A stretch of DNA of 61,482 nt from the NCBI RefSeq assembly GCF_001050015.1, contig NZ_CVTB01000250.1:1-61482 (forward strand), given 5' to 3'. This DNA is from Mycolicibacterium malmesburyense. GTDB lineage: Bacteria > Actinomycetota > Actinomycetes > Mycobacteriales > Mycobacteriaceae. The notes beneath the pieces are model-generated. The model saw only the letters and a list, made by a program, of their open reading frames with translations, searched no databases and was not told the DNA's origin. A program made the translations under genes and the position numbers. This document shows positions 25,727 through 34,625 of this stretch, piece by piece (the first letter of the stretch is position 1; every line of letters starts with the position of its first letter).

Positions 25727-26521
25727 TCAGGAGTACAGGTCGATGACCGTTTCGTTGGCGAGGTCGCCCCAGAGCATCTGGCGGCCCGCACGATTCATGT
25801 GGGCGGTCCAGAGTTCCCTGGCCCCCGCGGCGTCTCCGTCTTCGACCAGCGCGATGAACTTCTCGAAGGTGCGCAGTGTCTGCTTGAACTGCTTCTCGAC
25901 CGCGGCCGGACTGGCCGCGGTGGTGACCACACGGTCCATGTGCTTGGTGACGACGTCGCGCAACACCGCACCGACCAGGGCCATTGTGTTGTTTCCCGAT
26001 CGCTCCAGGATGACGTCGTGGAACCGGAAGACGGCGACGGTCCACTCACCGAAGTCGGCGCGTTCGGCGCCCTCGGCGAGCAGAGCCTCCAAAGCCGAGC
26101 AGGTGGACCGCAATTCGGTGATGTCGTCGGGTTTGGCCCGGGTGGCCAGAAGTTCGGCGGCGGCCGGTTCGAAGACCTTGCGCGCCTCGTACACATCGGC
26201 CAGCGTGGTCTTCGACATCTGCAGCAACAGACCGAAATCGCGGGCGGCCACAGCGGTTTCGGGCGAGGACACCAGCACCCCGCCGCGCGAGCCACGACGT
26301 ACCACGATCAACGACTCGCTCTCCAAGATCCGGAACGCTTCGCGCAGGGTCGGCCGGGACACCCCGAACTGCCGGACCAGTTCCACCTCGGTGGGCAACG
26401 CGTCGCCCTTCTTGAGCACGCCTCGGACGATGCTGCTGCGCAGGTGGTCGGCGATCAGTTCGGCGGTCTTCGGGGCACGAACGAGCTTGGAGGAGCGGTC
26501 GCCCCGGCCGTTCAGTTCCAT
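25727..26521 (-). CDS. GntR-family regulator with FCD domain
   Basis: A 264-residue FadR-type regulator of normal length. The winged helix reads LPTEVELVRQFGVSRPTLREAFRILE with wing RRGSRGGVLVSSP, and the helical FCD ligand domain fills residues ~100-255, with ARKVFEPAAAELLA and FHDVILERSGNNTM. The ATG at 26521 has AGGAGG upstream. It diverges from the aldehyde dehydrogenase gene across a copy of the shared element, so autoregulation is likely. It and the double-length GntR at 19.3 kb are the two candidates for the master regulator of the locus. Confidence 0.88.
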   Translation of the reverse strand: MELNGRGDRSSKLVRAPKTAELIADHLRSSIVRGVLKKGDALPTEVELVRQFGVSRPTLREAFRILESESLIVVRRGSRGGVLVSSPETAVAARDFGLLLQMSKTTLADVYEARKVFEPAAAELLATRAKPDDITELRSTCSALEALLAEGAERADFGEWTVAVFRFHDVILERSGNNTMALVGAVLRDVVTKHMDRVVTTAASPAAVEKQFKQTLRTFEKFIALVEDGDAAGARELWTAHMNRAGRQMLWGDLANETVIDLYS

Positions 26522-26562
26522 CACCCTCCTGCCCTACCCGTCGAATACACCGAGCAAATATC

Positions 26563-26581
26563 TAATTCAGCTTACTCAATG
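26563..26581. promoter_or_regulatory. Shared AGTATACT-core element, site 5 (GntR/aldehyde dehydrogenase)
   Basis: TAATTCAGCTTACTCAATG lies 41 bases from the GntR start and 21 bases from the aldehyde dehydrogenase GTG. Core AGCTTACT is the least conserved copy; the position, between a regulator and its divergent neighbour, is what a GntR autoregulatory operator would occupy. Confidence 0.5.
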
Positions 26582-26602
26582 ACGTCCACCTAGGAGGAAC
26601 CA

Positions 26603-28078
26603 GTGACCGCGACGACCGCTTCCACGCACCGGGGCTTGTTCATCAACGGCGCCTGGACGTCGGGTGCCGGCGACGCCACCGTCACCGTGGTGAACCCAGC
26701 GACCGAAGAGACCATCGCCGAGGTGCCACAGGCGACCGTGGCCGACGTCGACGACGCTGTCACCGCGGCCCGAACGGCTTTCGACGAAGGACCGTGGCCG
26801 ACGATGACTCCGGCCGAGCGCGGCCGCATCCTGGCCGCGATGGCCGACGAACTCACCCGCCGCCGAGACGAACTCATCGAGCTGAACATCGCCGAGGCCG
26901 GCTCGACCCGCATGCTCTCCGAGATGCTTCAGGTCGGCACCCCGATCGACCACTTCTGGGATCTGGTCAATCGGGTGCTGCCGCAGTTCGACTTCGAGCC
27001 GCCGGTGCGTCCGGTGATGGGGCACGGCATCGGTCAGGGCATGATGGTGCGCGAACCCTACGGTGTCGCCGCGCTCATTACGCCGTTCAACTTCCCGTTC
27101 CTGCTCAACCTGGCCAAGATCGGGCCCGCGCTTGCGGCGGGCTGCACGGCGGTGCTCAAACCGTCTCCGTACACCCCGCTGGAGGCGCTGGTGCTCGGTG
27201 AGGTTGCCGAGGCCGCAGGTCTGCCGCCCGGCGTGCTCAACGTGGTCACCGGCGACATCGCCGAGGGTGAGGCACTGACCACCCATCCGGGTGTCGACCT
27301 CGTCAGCTTCACCGGCTCGGATGCGGTGGGCCGCAGGGTTTATACGCAGGCGGCGGACTCGCTGAAGAAGGTCGTGCTCGAACTCGGCGGCAAGTCGGCG
27401 AACATCATCCTCGACGACGCCGACCTCGACAAGGTGATGGAGAGCGTGCTCGCGGGCATCGTCACGCACGCCGGCCAGGGCTGCGCGCTGTTGACCCGCA
27501 TCCTGGTGCACCAGTCGCTGCACGACGAGCTTGTCGCCCGCATCGCCGGCGTGCTGGGCTTCATCAGCGTGGGTGACCCGTCCGATCCGGCGACGATGAT
27601 GGGGCCGCTGATCCGCGAGGTGCAGCGCCAGCGGGTCGAGTCGCTGATCGCCACCGGCGTGGACGAGGGTGCGCAGATCGCGTTCGGCGGAAAGCGTCCC
27701 GCGCAGATGGAGCGTGGCTACTTCATGGAACCGACATTGTTCGTCGGGGTCGACAACAAGATGCGCATCGCGCAGGACGAGTTCTTCGGTCCGGTCGGCG
27801 TGGTCATCCCGTTCAGCGACGACGACGAAGCGGTGCGGCTGGCCAACGACAGCCGCTACGGTCTGGCGGGCGGCGTCTGGTCGGCCGACCCGCTGCGGGC
27901 GGTGGCGGTGGGACGACGGTTGCGCGCGGGCACGGTCATCATCAATGGTGGTGGCGGCGGACTGAACCCGAGCGCGCCGTTCGGCGGGTACAAGCACAGC
28001 GGCATCGGTCGGGAGTTCGGTGAGTACGGGCTTGCGGAGTACCTGCAGCACAAGGCGCTTCAATGGCCGGTCGGCTGA
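26603..28078 (+). CDS. NAD(P)-dependent aldehyde dehydrogenase
   Basis: A 491-residue aldehyde dehydrogenase. Key residues are intact: nucleotide-binding ITPFNFPFLLNL and SFTGSDAVGRRV, general base Glu260 in LELGGKSAN, and nucleophile Cys294 in AGQGCALLTR; the late motif EFFGPVGVVIPF is also present. The GTG start follows a strong AGGAGGAAC site. It would oxidise an aldehyde, for example one formed from a P450-made terminal alcohol, to the acid that the CoA ligases or CoA-transferase use. Confidence 0.9.
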   Translation: MTATTASTHRGLFINGAWTSGAGDATVTVVNPATEETIAEVPQATVADVDDAVTAARTAFDEGPWPTMTPAERGRILAAMADELTRRRDELIELNIAEAGSTRMLSEMLQVGTPIDHFWDLVNRVLPQFDFEPPVRPVMGHGIGQGMMVREPYGVAALITPFNFPFLLNLAKIGPALAAGCTAVLKPSPYTPLEALVLGEVAEAAGLPPGVLNVVTGDIAEGEALTTHPGVDLVSFTGSDAVGRRVYTQAADSLKKVVLELGGKSANIILDDADLDKVMESVLAGIVTHAGQGCALLTRILVHQSLHDELVARIAGVLGFISVGDPSDPATMMGPLIREVQRQRVESLIATGVDEGAQIAFGGKRPAQMERGYFMEPTLFVGVDNKMRIAQDEFFGPVGVVIPFSDDDEAVRLANDSRYGLAGGVWSADPLRAVAVGRRLRAGTVIINGGGGGLNPSAPFGGYKHSGIGREFGEYGLAEYLQHKALQWPVG

Positions 28079-28092
28079 GGTGAGGTGAGGCC

Positions 28093-28530
28093 GTGAGGTT
28101 CGGTCGAAGGCTCGCCGTTGCGGCGGGTGCCGCCCTGCTGATTCCGTGTGGGGTGGTGGCGCATGCGCAACCACCGCCGCCGCGGCCGCCCGGCTCCCCC
28201 GATTACATCGACCACACCGTCTGGGAGTACCACGGCGACCGCGCGACCCTACGGATCTACCCCACGCCCTGGGGGTGGGCGGGGTCGGGCCCCTTCAGTA
28301 ACGGCGCGCAGAGCTACGACGCGTGGGCGGAGTTGCTCGAACATGCGCCCGACGCCAACACGTTGTCGATGCAGAACCAGTTCATGTGCTACTGGCAGCT
28401 GTCCACATTCACCAATCCGGGCAAGGTCGGCACGTGGAACCTCGAACCGTGGCGACCGGTCGTGTCCAACCGCATCCTGCAGAACTCGGGGTGCAACCCC
28501 GGCGGACCGGACGACGTTCTCAACTGGTGA
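28093..28530 (+). CDS. Secreted DUF2599-like protein
   Basis: A 145-residue exported protein. The signal peptide is RFGRRLAVAAGAALLIPCGVVAHAQ with cleavage probably after AHA, followed by a Pro-rich stretch. The mature part has WEYHGDRATLRIYPTPWGW and ends with GCNPGGPDDVLNW, which resembles DUF2599 proteins of actinobacteria. Two Cys in the mature part (FMCYW, SGCNP) could form a disulfide. It starts 14 bases after the aldehyde dehydrogenase and its end overlaps the convergent last gene of the mce operon by 11 bases. Function unknown. Confidence 0.72.
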   Translation: MRFGRRLAVAAGAALLIPCGVVAHAQPPPPRPPGSPDYIDHTVWEYHGDRATLRIYPTPWGWAGSGPFSNGAQSYDAWAELLEHAPDANTLSMQNQFMCYWQLSTFTNPGKVGTWNLEPWRPVVSNRILQNSGCNPGGPDDVLNW

Positions 28531-29260
28531 TCGGCGCGAACACCGGGTCGATCAGATCGGCCACCGCGTCCCACGGAATGGTGATCGAACGCACCTCCCG
28601 ACCGAATTGCCCTTCGGGGAAGTACAACTGGATGCCCGCATCGGTGGGGAGCCAGAACCGGAAGTTGCGCTCTATCGGCGCCCATCCCGCGTAGTACTCC
28701 CCCCATCCGCCCAGCGGCGGCTCCGGATAGGTGGCGGGCAGGATCTGCTTGGTCAGCTCACCCAGGCGGGTCAGCCCGGCCCGCTCGTCGATGAACAGGT
28801 TCGACCACACGATCTGGATTCCGCTGCGGGCGTCGAACACTCGCGTGGCGACTGTGTCGACGGGCATGTTGGGCAGTTCGACGGCGTGGTATTGGCCCTG
28901 CCACAGTTGCGAGATGGTCATCGGCCGGAACTGCAGCCTGCCCTGGGTGGTGAACGTCCAGGGCGAACTCTTGCTGGCGCTGGCGGCGAACAGCCACACC
29001 TGACCGTCGGCTTCGTCGTCGAGGATGCGGTTGATCGCATCGGTGACCGCGGGGTCACCGCCGGCGAGCTTTTCGTAGTGCACCGTCCACTCGCCGGGAC
29101 CTTGCGGGCTGGTGCCCGAGCGCACATCGGGTACGACGGAGTAGGTGACGCCGTTGGATGTGGTGTCGGCGGCGGCGGTCGGCGTCGTCCCGACGGCGAG
29201 CGCCGCGACGAGCAGGATGCCGAGCAGCGTGCCGGTCCATCGCGCGCGAAGCCCCCTCAC
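28520..29260 (-). CDS. Secreted DUF3298/MPT64-like protein at the end of the mce operon
   Basis: A 246-residue exported protein with a clear signal peptide (RWTGTLLGILLVAALAVGTTPTAAA). The mature part shows the DUF3298/RsiV-MPT64-like pattern: an N-terminal strand region (GVTYSVVPDVRSG), ITDAIN-like helix DPAVTDAINRILDDEAD, and a C-terminal FRFWLPTDAGIQLYFPEGQFG with the characteristic YFPEGQ-type segment. The ATG overlaps the preceding Mce-associated gene by four bases, so it is the last gene of operon III. A periplasmic binding or chaperone role for the importer is possible, not shown. Confidence 0.75.
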   Translation of the reverse strand: MRGLRARWTGTLLGILLVAALAVGTTPTAAADTTSNGVTYSVVPDVRSGTSPQGPGEWTVHYEKLAGGDPAVTDAINRILDDEADGQVWLFAASASKSSPWTFTTQGRLQFRPMTISQLWQGQYHAVELPNMPVDTVATRVFDARSGIQIVWSNLFIDERAGLTRLGELTKQILPATYPEPPLGGWGEYYAGWAPIERNFRFWLPTDAGIQLYFPEGQFGREVRSITIPWDAVADLIDPVFAPITS

Positions 29261-29910
29261 GGCAGCACGACATCACTGGCCAACCAGCGGCCGTCGACCT
29301 TTTCCATGGTGATGATAATGCGGTTGCGATCAAGGCGCGGTTCGGGATTGAGCGCGTTGGTGACCGACTGATCGAGGAAGAGCATCACCTCCACCTTGTC
29401 CGTGGTGGCCGATTTGATGCCGGCGGCGATCACCTTGCCGTCGGCTCTGGCCTTGTTGTCGATGAGCGCCTGTTTGAGCTGGTTGCTGGACTCGCTGTAC
29501 ATCTGCTTGAACTCGCCGGTCGCGCCGTCCAGCACCGCGGCGAAATTCTCGTCGAGCTTGGCCGCGTCGACGCTGGTCAGCACGACCGCATACTGCTGCG
29601 CCGCGGCGAGGGCCTGCTGGCCGGCGTCGGCCACCGCCCGCTCCCGTTGCAGGTTGACGGCCAGCACGACGCTGGTGGCCAGCGACCCCACCACGAGCAG
29701 CGCACCCAGGCCCAGCGCGACGGTCTTACGGGTGGGCCGACGCAGCCATCTGCGCCTCGCCGGGTCCGATTCGGGCTCAGCCGCTTTCGCGCGGGACTCC
29801 GAATCACCCTTGTCGGCGGTGGTCTCCTCTGAGGTGTCCTTCGGCCGGGTCTCCTCGGCGTCGTTGTCGTCGGTGGCGTCCAGTGTCAGCACCTGTTCCC
29901 GGGTAGTCAT
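29257..29910 (-). CDS. Mce-associated membrane protein (Mas type)
   Basis: A 217-residue single-pass protein. The first ~65 residues are charged and disordered (Asp/Glu/Thr-rich, then RRRWLRRPTRK), followed by a membrane helix TVALGLGALLVVGSLATSVVLAV and an external domain with NFAAVLDGATGEFKQMYSE, the NTF2-like pattern of Mas proteins encoded behind mce operons. Such proteins stabilise Mce complexes in M. tuberculosis (the OmamA/Mam group). It lies 36 bases downstream of mceF. Confidence 0.87.
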   Translation of the reverse strand: MTTREQVLTLDATDDNDAEETRPKDTSEETTADKGDSESRAKAAEPESDPARRRWLRRPTRKTVALGLGALLVVGSLATSVVLAVNLQRERAVADAGQQALAAAQQYAVVLTSVDAAKLDENFAAVLDGATGEFKQMYSESSNQLKQALIDNKARADGKVIAAGIKSATTDKVEVMLFLDQSVTNALNPEPRLDRNRIIITMEKVDGRWLASDVVLP

Positions 29911-29946
29911 CGTCTGCTCCTTTCAGGGTAATTCGTCGTCTGTTCG

Positions 29947-31197
29947 CTAGGGACCACTCGGCGGTGGGGGCAGTGGCAGGAAGGGGCCACCGTACGGCGT
30001 CGGGATGGTCAGCGGCCCGGTGGGAACTGGATCGGCGCGCTGCAACGGATGCGCACCCGGCGGCGGGCCCGCGGTGTCGTCCCCGGGCGGTCTCGGCGCG
30101 TTGCGCGCCCCGCGCACAAGGTATTTCGGGTCGGGGTTCGGACAGTACGTGTACAAGAACGGCTCGGGGAAGTCGGTCAGCGTCGGCGGCGCCAGGGGCA
30201 GGTTGTAGTCGCATCCGTACCGCGAGTACAGGCTCACCGCGCCCCACACCCCGCCGTCGCGGAACGTGCTGCCGACGGCCTCCAGCGCGGAACCGGTCCG
30301 GTACTGCGGGAAGAAGAACTCCTCGAGGGCGGGCACCCGCAGATACGCCAGCTGGGACACGGTGGTCAGGTTCCCGAGCAGCTGGACCATCGTCGGCGAA
30401 TTGTCGGCGATGACGTCGTCGATCCCCGAGAACGCCTCGGGCGCCCGATCCAGTAGGGTCCGGTATCCGCCGTCCATCCGCTCGATGCCACCGAGGATCG
30501 TCGACAGATCCGATGACGTCGCGGCCATACCCGGGCCGACGTCCCGCACCGTAGACAGCACCACCTTGCTGTTGCGGATCAGGCTGACCGTCTGGGGCAG
30601 AACCGAATCGAGCGTCGACACCAGGAACGCGCCACCGTCGAGGATGGCGGCGAGCTTGTCGGCCCCCTCCGGTCCGACCCGCAGTTCGTCGAGGACGGCC
30701 GACAGCCGCGCGCTGTCGATCTGCTCCAAAGTGCCGTCCAGGTCGCCGAGCAACTTGGCCAGCGTCACCGGGGTTCGCGTTCGGTCACTGGCGATCTCGG
30801 CGCCGTCGGCGAGATAGGGCCCGTCGTTGCGATCGGCGCGGAAATCGAGGTACTGCTCACCGGCCGGGGACAGCGCCGAGACCCGGACCTCGGTGTCGGC
30901 GGGAATCCGGGTGCCCGGGTGGAGCGCCGCCACGGCGATCGCTCCCGTATCGGACAGCTCGATGGAGCGCACCCGGCCCACCGGCACACCGCGCAGCGTC
31001 ACATCCTGACCCGGCAGCAGGCCTCCGGTCTGAGCGAGGTGCACGCGGACCAACGACTCTGTGCTCACCGGATCGAGCCGCAATGTCCCGAACATCAGGT
31101 ACGTCACCCCGACGACGAACATCATTGCCAGCGCGAACGCCGACAGCCCCAGGCGGCGACGCTTGGCCCACCGCAACGCATTCAGCACCAGCCTCAT
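29947..31197 (-). CDS. mceF: Mce family protein MceF
   Basis: A 416-residue MCE protein: membrane helix near residues 17-37, MlaD/MCE domain at about 40-120 (GLLPGQDVTLRGVPVGRVRSIEL), a long helical region, then a Pro-rich C-terminal tail (PLQRADPVPTGPLTIP). It is one subunit of the six-protein tube that carries lipid across the cell wall to the YrbE permease. Position F is assigned by order, sixth after the two YrbE genes. It overlaps mceE by four bases. Confidence 0.9.
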   Translation of the reverse strand: MRLVLNALRWAKRRRLGLSAFALAMMFVVGVTYLMFGTLRLDPVSTESLVRVHLAQTGGLLPGQDVTLRGVPVGRVRSIELSDTGAIAVAALHPGTRIPADTEVRVSALSPAGEQYLDFRADRNDGPYLADGAEIASDRTRTPVTLAKLLGDLDGTLEQIDSARLSAVLDELRVGPEGADKLAAILDGGAFLVSTLDSVLPQTVSLIRNSKVVLSTVRDVGPGMAATSSDLSTILGGIERMDGGYRTLLDRAPEAFSGIDDVIADNSPTMVQLLGNLTTVSQLAYLRVPALEEFFFPQYRTGSALEAVGSTFRDGGVWGAVSLYSRYGCDYNLPLAPPTLTDFPEPFLYTYCPNPDPKYLVRGARNAPRPPGDDTAGPPPGAHPLQRADPVPTGPLTIPTPYGGPFLPLPPPPSGP

Positions 31198-32468
31198 CGC
31201 GGACCCTCCAGCGAGGCGCCGGGCGGAGCGGTCGGCGGGGGCGGCGGCAGAGGCGGTGGCGGCGGAGCGGGCGTGAGGTTGGCCGGGTTGGGCCCGATCA
31301 GGTTCGGCGGCGGTGTCACACCGGGCGGCGCCGTGGGCTTACCCCAGAACTTGTTGCGGATCATCAACAGCTCGTACGAGATGCTGCCGACCAGGTTGCG
31401 GAAGTCCTCACGGCCCGGTCCCCGGCTGCCCGGGTCGGCGGGGTGATACGGGTCCGCAAAGGCCCCGACGGCGAGGTCGGCGAGATCGATCTCGACGTTC
31501 GATGCGGTCGAATTGGTGGTCTTGAGGATCGGGCCGAACATCAGGTTGAAGTTGGCCAGCGATGCGCCGGGAGCCGTGGACGCCTCGTTGAGTCCCTCGG
31601 AGAGCCGGTTCAGGTCGGCCATCATGCTGCGCGATTCCTCCCCGCGCACCGACGGAAACTTGGCCAGCTGCAGGGTGATCCGGTTGACCTGGGCGATGAG
31701 ATCGACGATCCGGTCGGTGTTCTCCGCGACGGCGCCCAGCGCGGGACCGGCGGCCTCGACGGCCGCGTCGATGGACTGCTGCCGGGCCGCGATGGTCGCG
31801 GAAAGGTCATCGGTCTGGGCCAGTGCGCGTTTGATCGAATCCGATCGCGCGGAGAGGCTTTGGATCAGGCGGGTGGATTCGTCGACGAACTTGTTGAGGT
31901 CCTCACCCTTGCCGCCGACAGCGCGACCCATCCCGTTGATCACGCGGGTCAGGTTGCGTATCGCTCCCCCGTTGACGAGCATGGCCGCGGTGCTCAGCAC
32001 GTCCTCGACCGAGGCGGCCGACGCGGTGTTGTCCAGCGGCAGCACGGCACCCGGCTGTAATGGTTTCGTCGCCGACGACGCTCCGGAAGGTGGCGTCAGC
32101 GCGACGAAGATGTCGCCGAGCGGAGTTGCCGAACGCAGTTCGGCCTTGGTGCCCGACGGGATCTGGACATCGGAGGCGATCCGCATCGTCACCACGGCCG
32201 TGTAGTCGCGGGCGGTCATCGACTCGACCTCGCCCACATCCGCACCGGACAACCGGACCTTCGCCTTGGCGGGCAGGTTCAGCGCATTGGCGAAGGTCGC
32301 ACTGAGCTCGTACGAGTCCTCACCGACGTTCGGCGCCGGCAACGGAATCCGGTCCAGGCCCATCGAACAGCCTCCGACCGTGCCGACCAGCATCACCGAT
32401 GCGGCGAGCGTGCGGAGTGCGCGGGCGGTTCTGCGCGCCGGTGTCATGGGCTGTGTGAAGGGCTTCAT
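31194..32468 (-). CDS. mceE: Mce lipoprotein MceE (Lpr type)
   Basis: A 424-residue Mce lipoprotein. The signal ends in the lipobox VGGC (VMLVGTVGGCSMGLDRIPLP), and CSMGLDRIPLP matches the N-terminus typical of LprK/LprN proteins. The MCE domain follows (YELSATFANALNLPAKAKVRLSG), then a helical region and a very Pro-rich tail (LTPAPPPPPLPPPPPT). The ATG at 32468 overlaps the mceD stop by one base (TGATG). It anchors the complex to the outer face of the membrane. Confidence 0.9.
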   Translation of the reverse strand: MKPFTQPMTPARRTARALRTLAASVMLVGTVGGCSMGLDRIPLPAPNVGEDSYELSATFANALNLPAKAKVRLSGADVGEVESMTARDYTAVVTMRIASDVQIPSGTKAELRSATPLGDIFVALTPPSGASSATKPLQPGAVLPLDNTASAASVEDVLSTAAMLVNGGAIRNLTRVINGMGRAVGGKGEDLNKFVDESTRLIQSLSARSDSIKRALAQTDDLSATIAARQQSIDAAVEAAGPALGAVAENTDRIVDLIAQVNRITLQLAKFPSVRGEESRSMMADLNRLSEGLNEASTAPGASLANFNLMFGPILKTTNSTASNVEIDLADLAVGAFADPYHPADPGSRGPGREDFRNLVGSISYELLMIRNKFWGKPTAPPGVTPPPNLIGPNPANLTPAPPPPPLPPPPPTAPPGASLEGPR

Positions 32469-33568
32469 CACGGTCCAAGACCTGCCAATCCCTCGAGCAT
32501 GCTCGTGACTCCGAAATCGGGACCGAAATCCTGAATGGTCCCCGTGGTGCAACCCAACTGCTTCATGCCCAACAGGTTGCACACCTCCTTGGTGAACTGA
32601 CCGTTGAGTTCGACCTTGTCGAGCACGGGATGCGCACGGATCGCGTCCTTCTCGTGGTCGATCATGTTGTAGACGTTGTCGAGCAGCATCGGCGCCACGT
32701 CCAGCGTCTCGGCAAGCTCGCGCCGGTACTCGGCGATGGCCTTGGTGGTCGTCTCCATGCCGGCGGCGGTGGTCTTCAGGGCGTCGCGGTTGTCCTCGAT
32801 CAGATCGGCCGTTTCGGTGAGGATCTGGTTGATCTGCGCGCCGGTGGATCCGCTGCCGAGCTGCTCGGCCGCCAGCACGTCGCTGAGTTGACGCATCGAT
32901 GACCCGAAATCGCGGATGGTCTGGTCGTTCTCGGCGGCGGCGGTGGTCAGGCTCTCCAGGTTGGTGACAATCTTCGTGATCGCGTCACCGGTCGGCGCGC
33001 CCCGCTCCTTGCTCATCCGCAGCGCCGTCGACAGCTCGCCCAGCGCGGAGCGGATCTTGGAGCCGTTGCCCTCGGTCATCGCCGCGCTCACCGACAGCAG
33101 ATCGGCGACCGGGCCGGACCCCTGGCCGTCGCCCTGCAACTGCACCGCCAACTTGTCGATCATGGCCAGCACCCGGTCGAACTCGACGGGCGTGCGGGTG
33201 CGATCCAAGCCGAGTGTCTGACCGTCGGTGAGCGTCGGGCCGCCCTGGTAGACGGGCGTGAACTCGACGTGCCTGTCGGTGAGGATGGATGTCGAGACGG
33301 TGACCGCTTGCGCGGCGGCCGGGATCTTGACACCCGGGTCGACGCGCATCGTCACCTCGACGTAGGCGCCCTTGGGTTCGATCCTCTCCACGGTGCCGAC
33401 CGGCATTCCGAGGATCGACACCGCGTTGCCCTCGTAGAGCCCACTCGCGCTGTCGAACAGGCCGACGATCGTCATCGGCCGCTCGCTGAAGGGACCGCTC
33501 GAGCAGCCGCATGCGCCGCACACCATCGCGACGATGGCGATCAGCTTCAGCAGTGCCCGTGAGGTCAT
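32468..33568 (-). CDS. mceD: Mce family protein MceD with possible lipoprotein signal
   Basis: A 366-residue MCE protein, shorter than most MceD proteins, with no long Pro-rich tail. The N-terminus LLKLIAIVAMVCGACGCSSGPFS looks like a signal with a relaxed lipobox (ACGC), unlike the plain membrane anchor usual for MceD. The MCE domain follows (PMTIVGLFDSASGLYEGNAV and GMPVGTVERIEP), then a helical region ending with Cys pairs (EVCNLLGMKQLGCTTG). It overlaps mceC by four bases. Confidence 0.88.
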   Translation of the reverse strand: MTSRALLKLIAIVAMVCGACGCSSGPFSERPMTIVGLFDSASGLYEGNAVSILGMPVGTVERIEPKGAYVEVTMRVDPGVKIPAAAQAVTVSTSILTDRHVEFTPVYQGGPTLTDGQTLGLDRTRTPVEFDRVLAMIDKLAVQLQGDGQGSGPVADLLSVSAAMTEGNGSKIRSALGELSTALRMSKERGAPTGDAITKIVTNLESLTTAAAENDQTIRDFGSSMRQLSDVLAAEQLGSGSTGAQINQILTETADLIEDNRDALKTTAAGMETTTKAIAEYRRELAETLDVAPMLLDNVYNMIDHEKDAIRAHPVLDKVELNGQFTKEVCNLLGMKQLGCTTGTIQDFGPDFGVTSMLEGLAGLGP

Positions 33569-34620
33569 TTGCAGTCCCCGAAGTAGGGCGGCAGGTTGAA
33601 CTGTTTGGCCCGCCCGCTGATCGCGCACACGAAGGTGTCGATCATGGTGCCGCCGGTGGAGGTGAAATCGAACTCGTTGCCGTTGCCGGTGGCGTTGGCG
33701 AAGTTTCGGACCGTGACGGGCATCAGCTGAAGGGTGCTGCGCAGCAGCGCGTCGTTGCGGCCGACCGCGCCGAGCATGCCGTCGAGGTTGTGCATCAGCT
33801 CGTCGATTCGTTGCCGGTCGCCGATCAGTACGGGCCGCAACTGGTTCACCAATTTGGTGGTGGCGTCGATCAGCCGCACCACCATCTGCTTGCGTGCCGC
33901 CAGATCTCCGAGCACCTCGCGGCCCTGAGTCATCAGCAGGCCCAGGCTGCGCTGTTGGTTGCCGAGCAACTCGGCCACCTGCTGGGTGCTGCGCAGCAGG
34001 TCGTAGATCTGGTCACGCCGGGACGCGATCACCGATGACAGGTGCTCGATGTTCTGCAGCGCCTGAGGGAGGACCTCCGGTGCGCCCTCCAACTGTGTCG
34101 ACAGCGTGGTCATGGACTGGGCGATCTTCTCGGCGTCCACTGCCTCGAAGGTCGTGGTGGCGTCCTGCAGGGCCGACTGCAGGTCGTAGGGAACCTCGGT
34201 GTTGGCCAACGGAATGCGCCGTTCCGACAGCGGATTCGCACCCGCCGGCTGCACGTCGACGTAGCGGGCACCGAGCAGCGTGGTGAGCTTGATCGAGGCG
34301 CGAGTGGCCGATCCCATTGGTATGTCGTCGTCGATCTCGAGGCCGACCGACACATGGTCGCCCGCGAGGCGCATGCTCGTCACGCGACCGACACGCACGC
34401 CCGCTACCGTCACCTGATCGCCCACGCTCAGACCCGCTGCCTGCGCGAACTCGGCGGTGTAGACGTCCTTGCCCAATCCGAGCCGGCCCAGGCCGAGCGC
34501 CCCGCCCAGGGCCAGCGCGATGACCAGAACCGAGATCACGCCGAGCTGAAACTTGCTGTAGGACCGGACGGACCGGAGCCACAACCGTTTTCCGGCCGTC
34601 TTGTCCAGAGCCTTTGTCAT
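33565..34620 (-). CDS. mceC: Mce family protein MceC
   Basis: A 351-residue MCE protein: membrane anchor YSKFQLGVISVLVIALALGG, MCE domain (AAGLSVGDQVTVAGVRVGRV, ALLGARYVDVQP region) and a helical segment, ending with two Cys (FVCAIS, YFGDCK). The ATG at 34620 lies five bases after the mceB stop. The first residues are basic and cytoplasmic (TKALDKTAGKRLWLRSVR). Confidence 0.9.
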   Translation of the reverse strand: MTKALDKTAGKRLWLRSVRSYSKFQLGVISVLVIALALGGALGLGRLGLGKDVYTAEFAQAAGLSVGDQVTVAGVRVGRVTSMRLAGDHVSVGLEIDDDIPMGSATRASIKLTTLLGARYVDVQPAGANPLSERRIPLANTEVPYDLQSALQDATTTFEAVDAEKIAQSMTTLSTQLEGAPEVLPQALQNIEHLSSVIASRRDQIYDLLRSTQQVAELLGNQQRSLGLLMTQGREVLGDLAARKQMVVRLIDATTKLVNQLRPVLIGDRQRIDELMHNLDGMLGAVGRNDALLRSTLQLMPVTVRNFANATGNGNEFDFTSTGGTMIDTFVCAISGRAKQFNLPPYFGDCK

Positions 34621-34625
34621 CGCCC

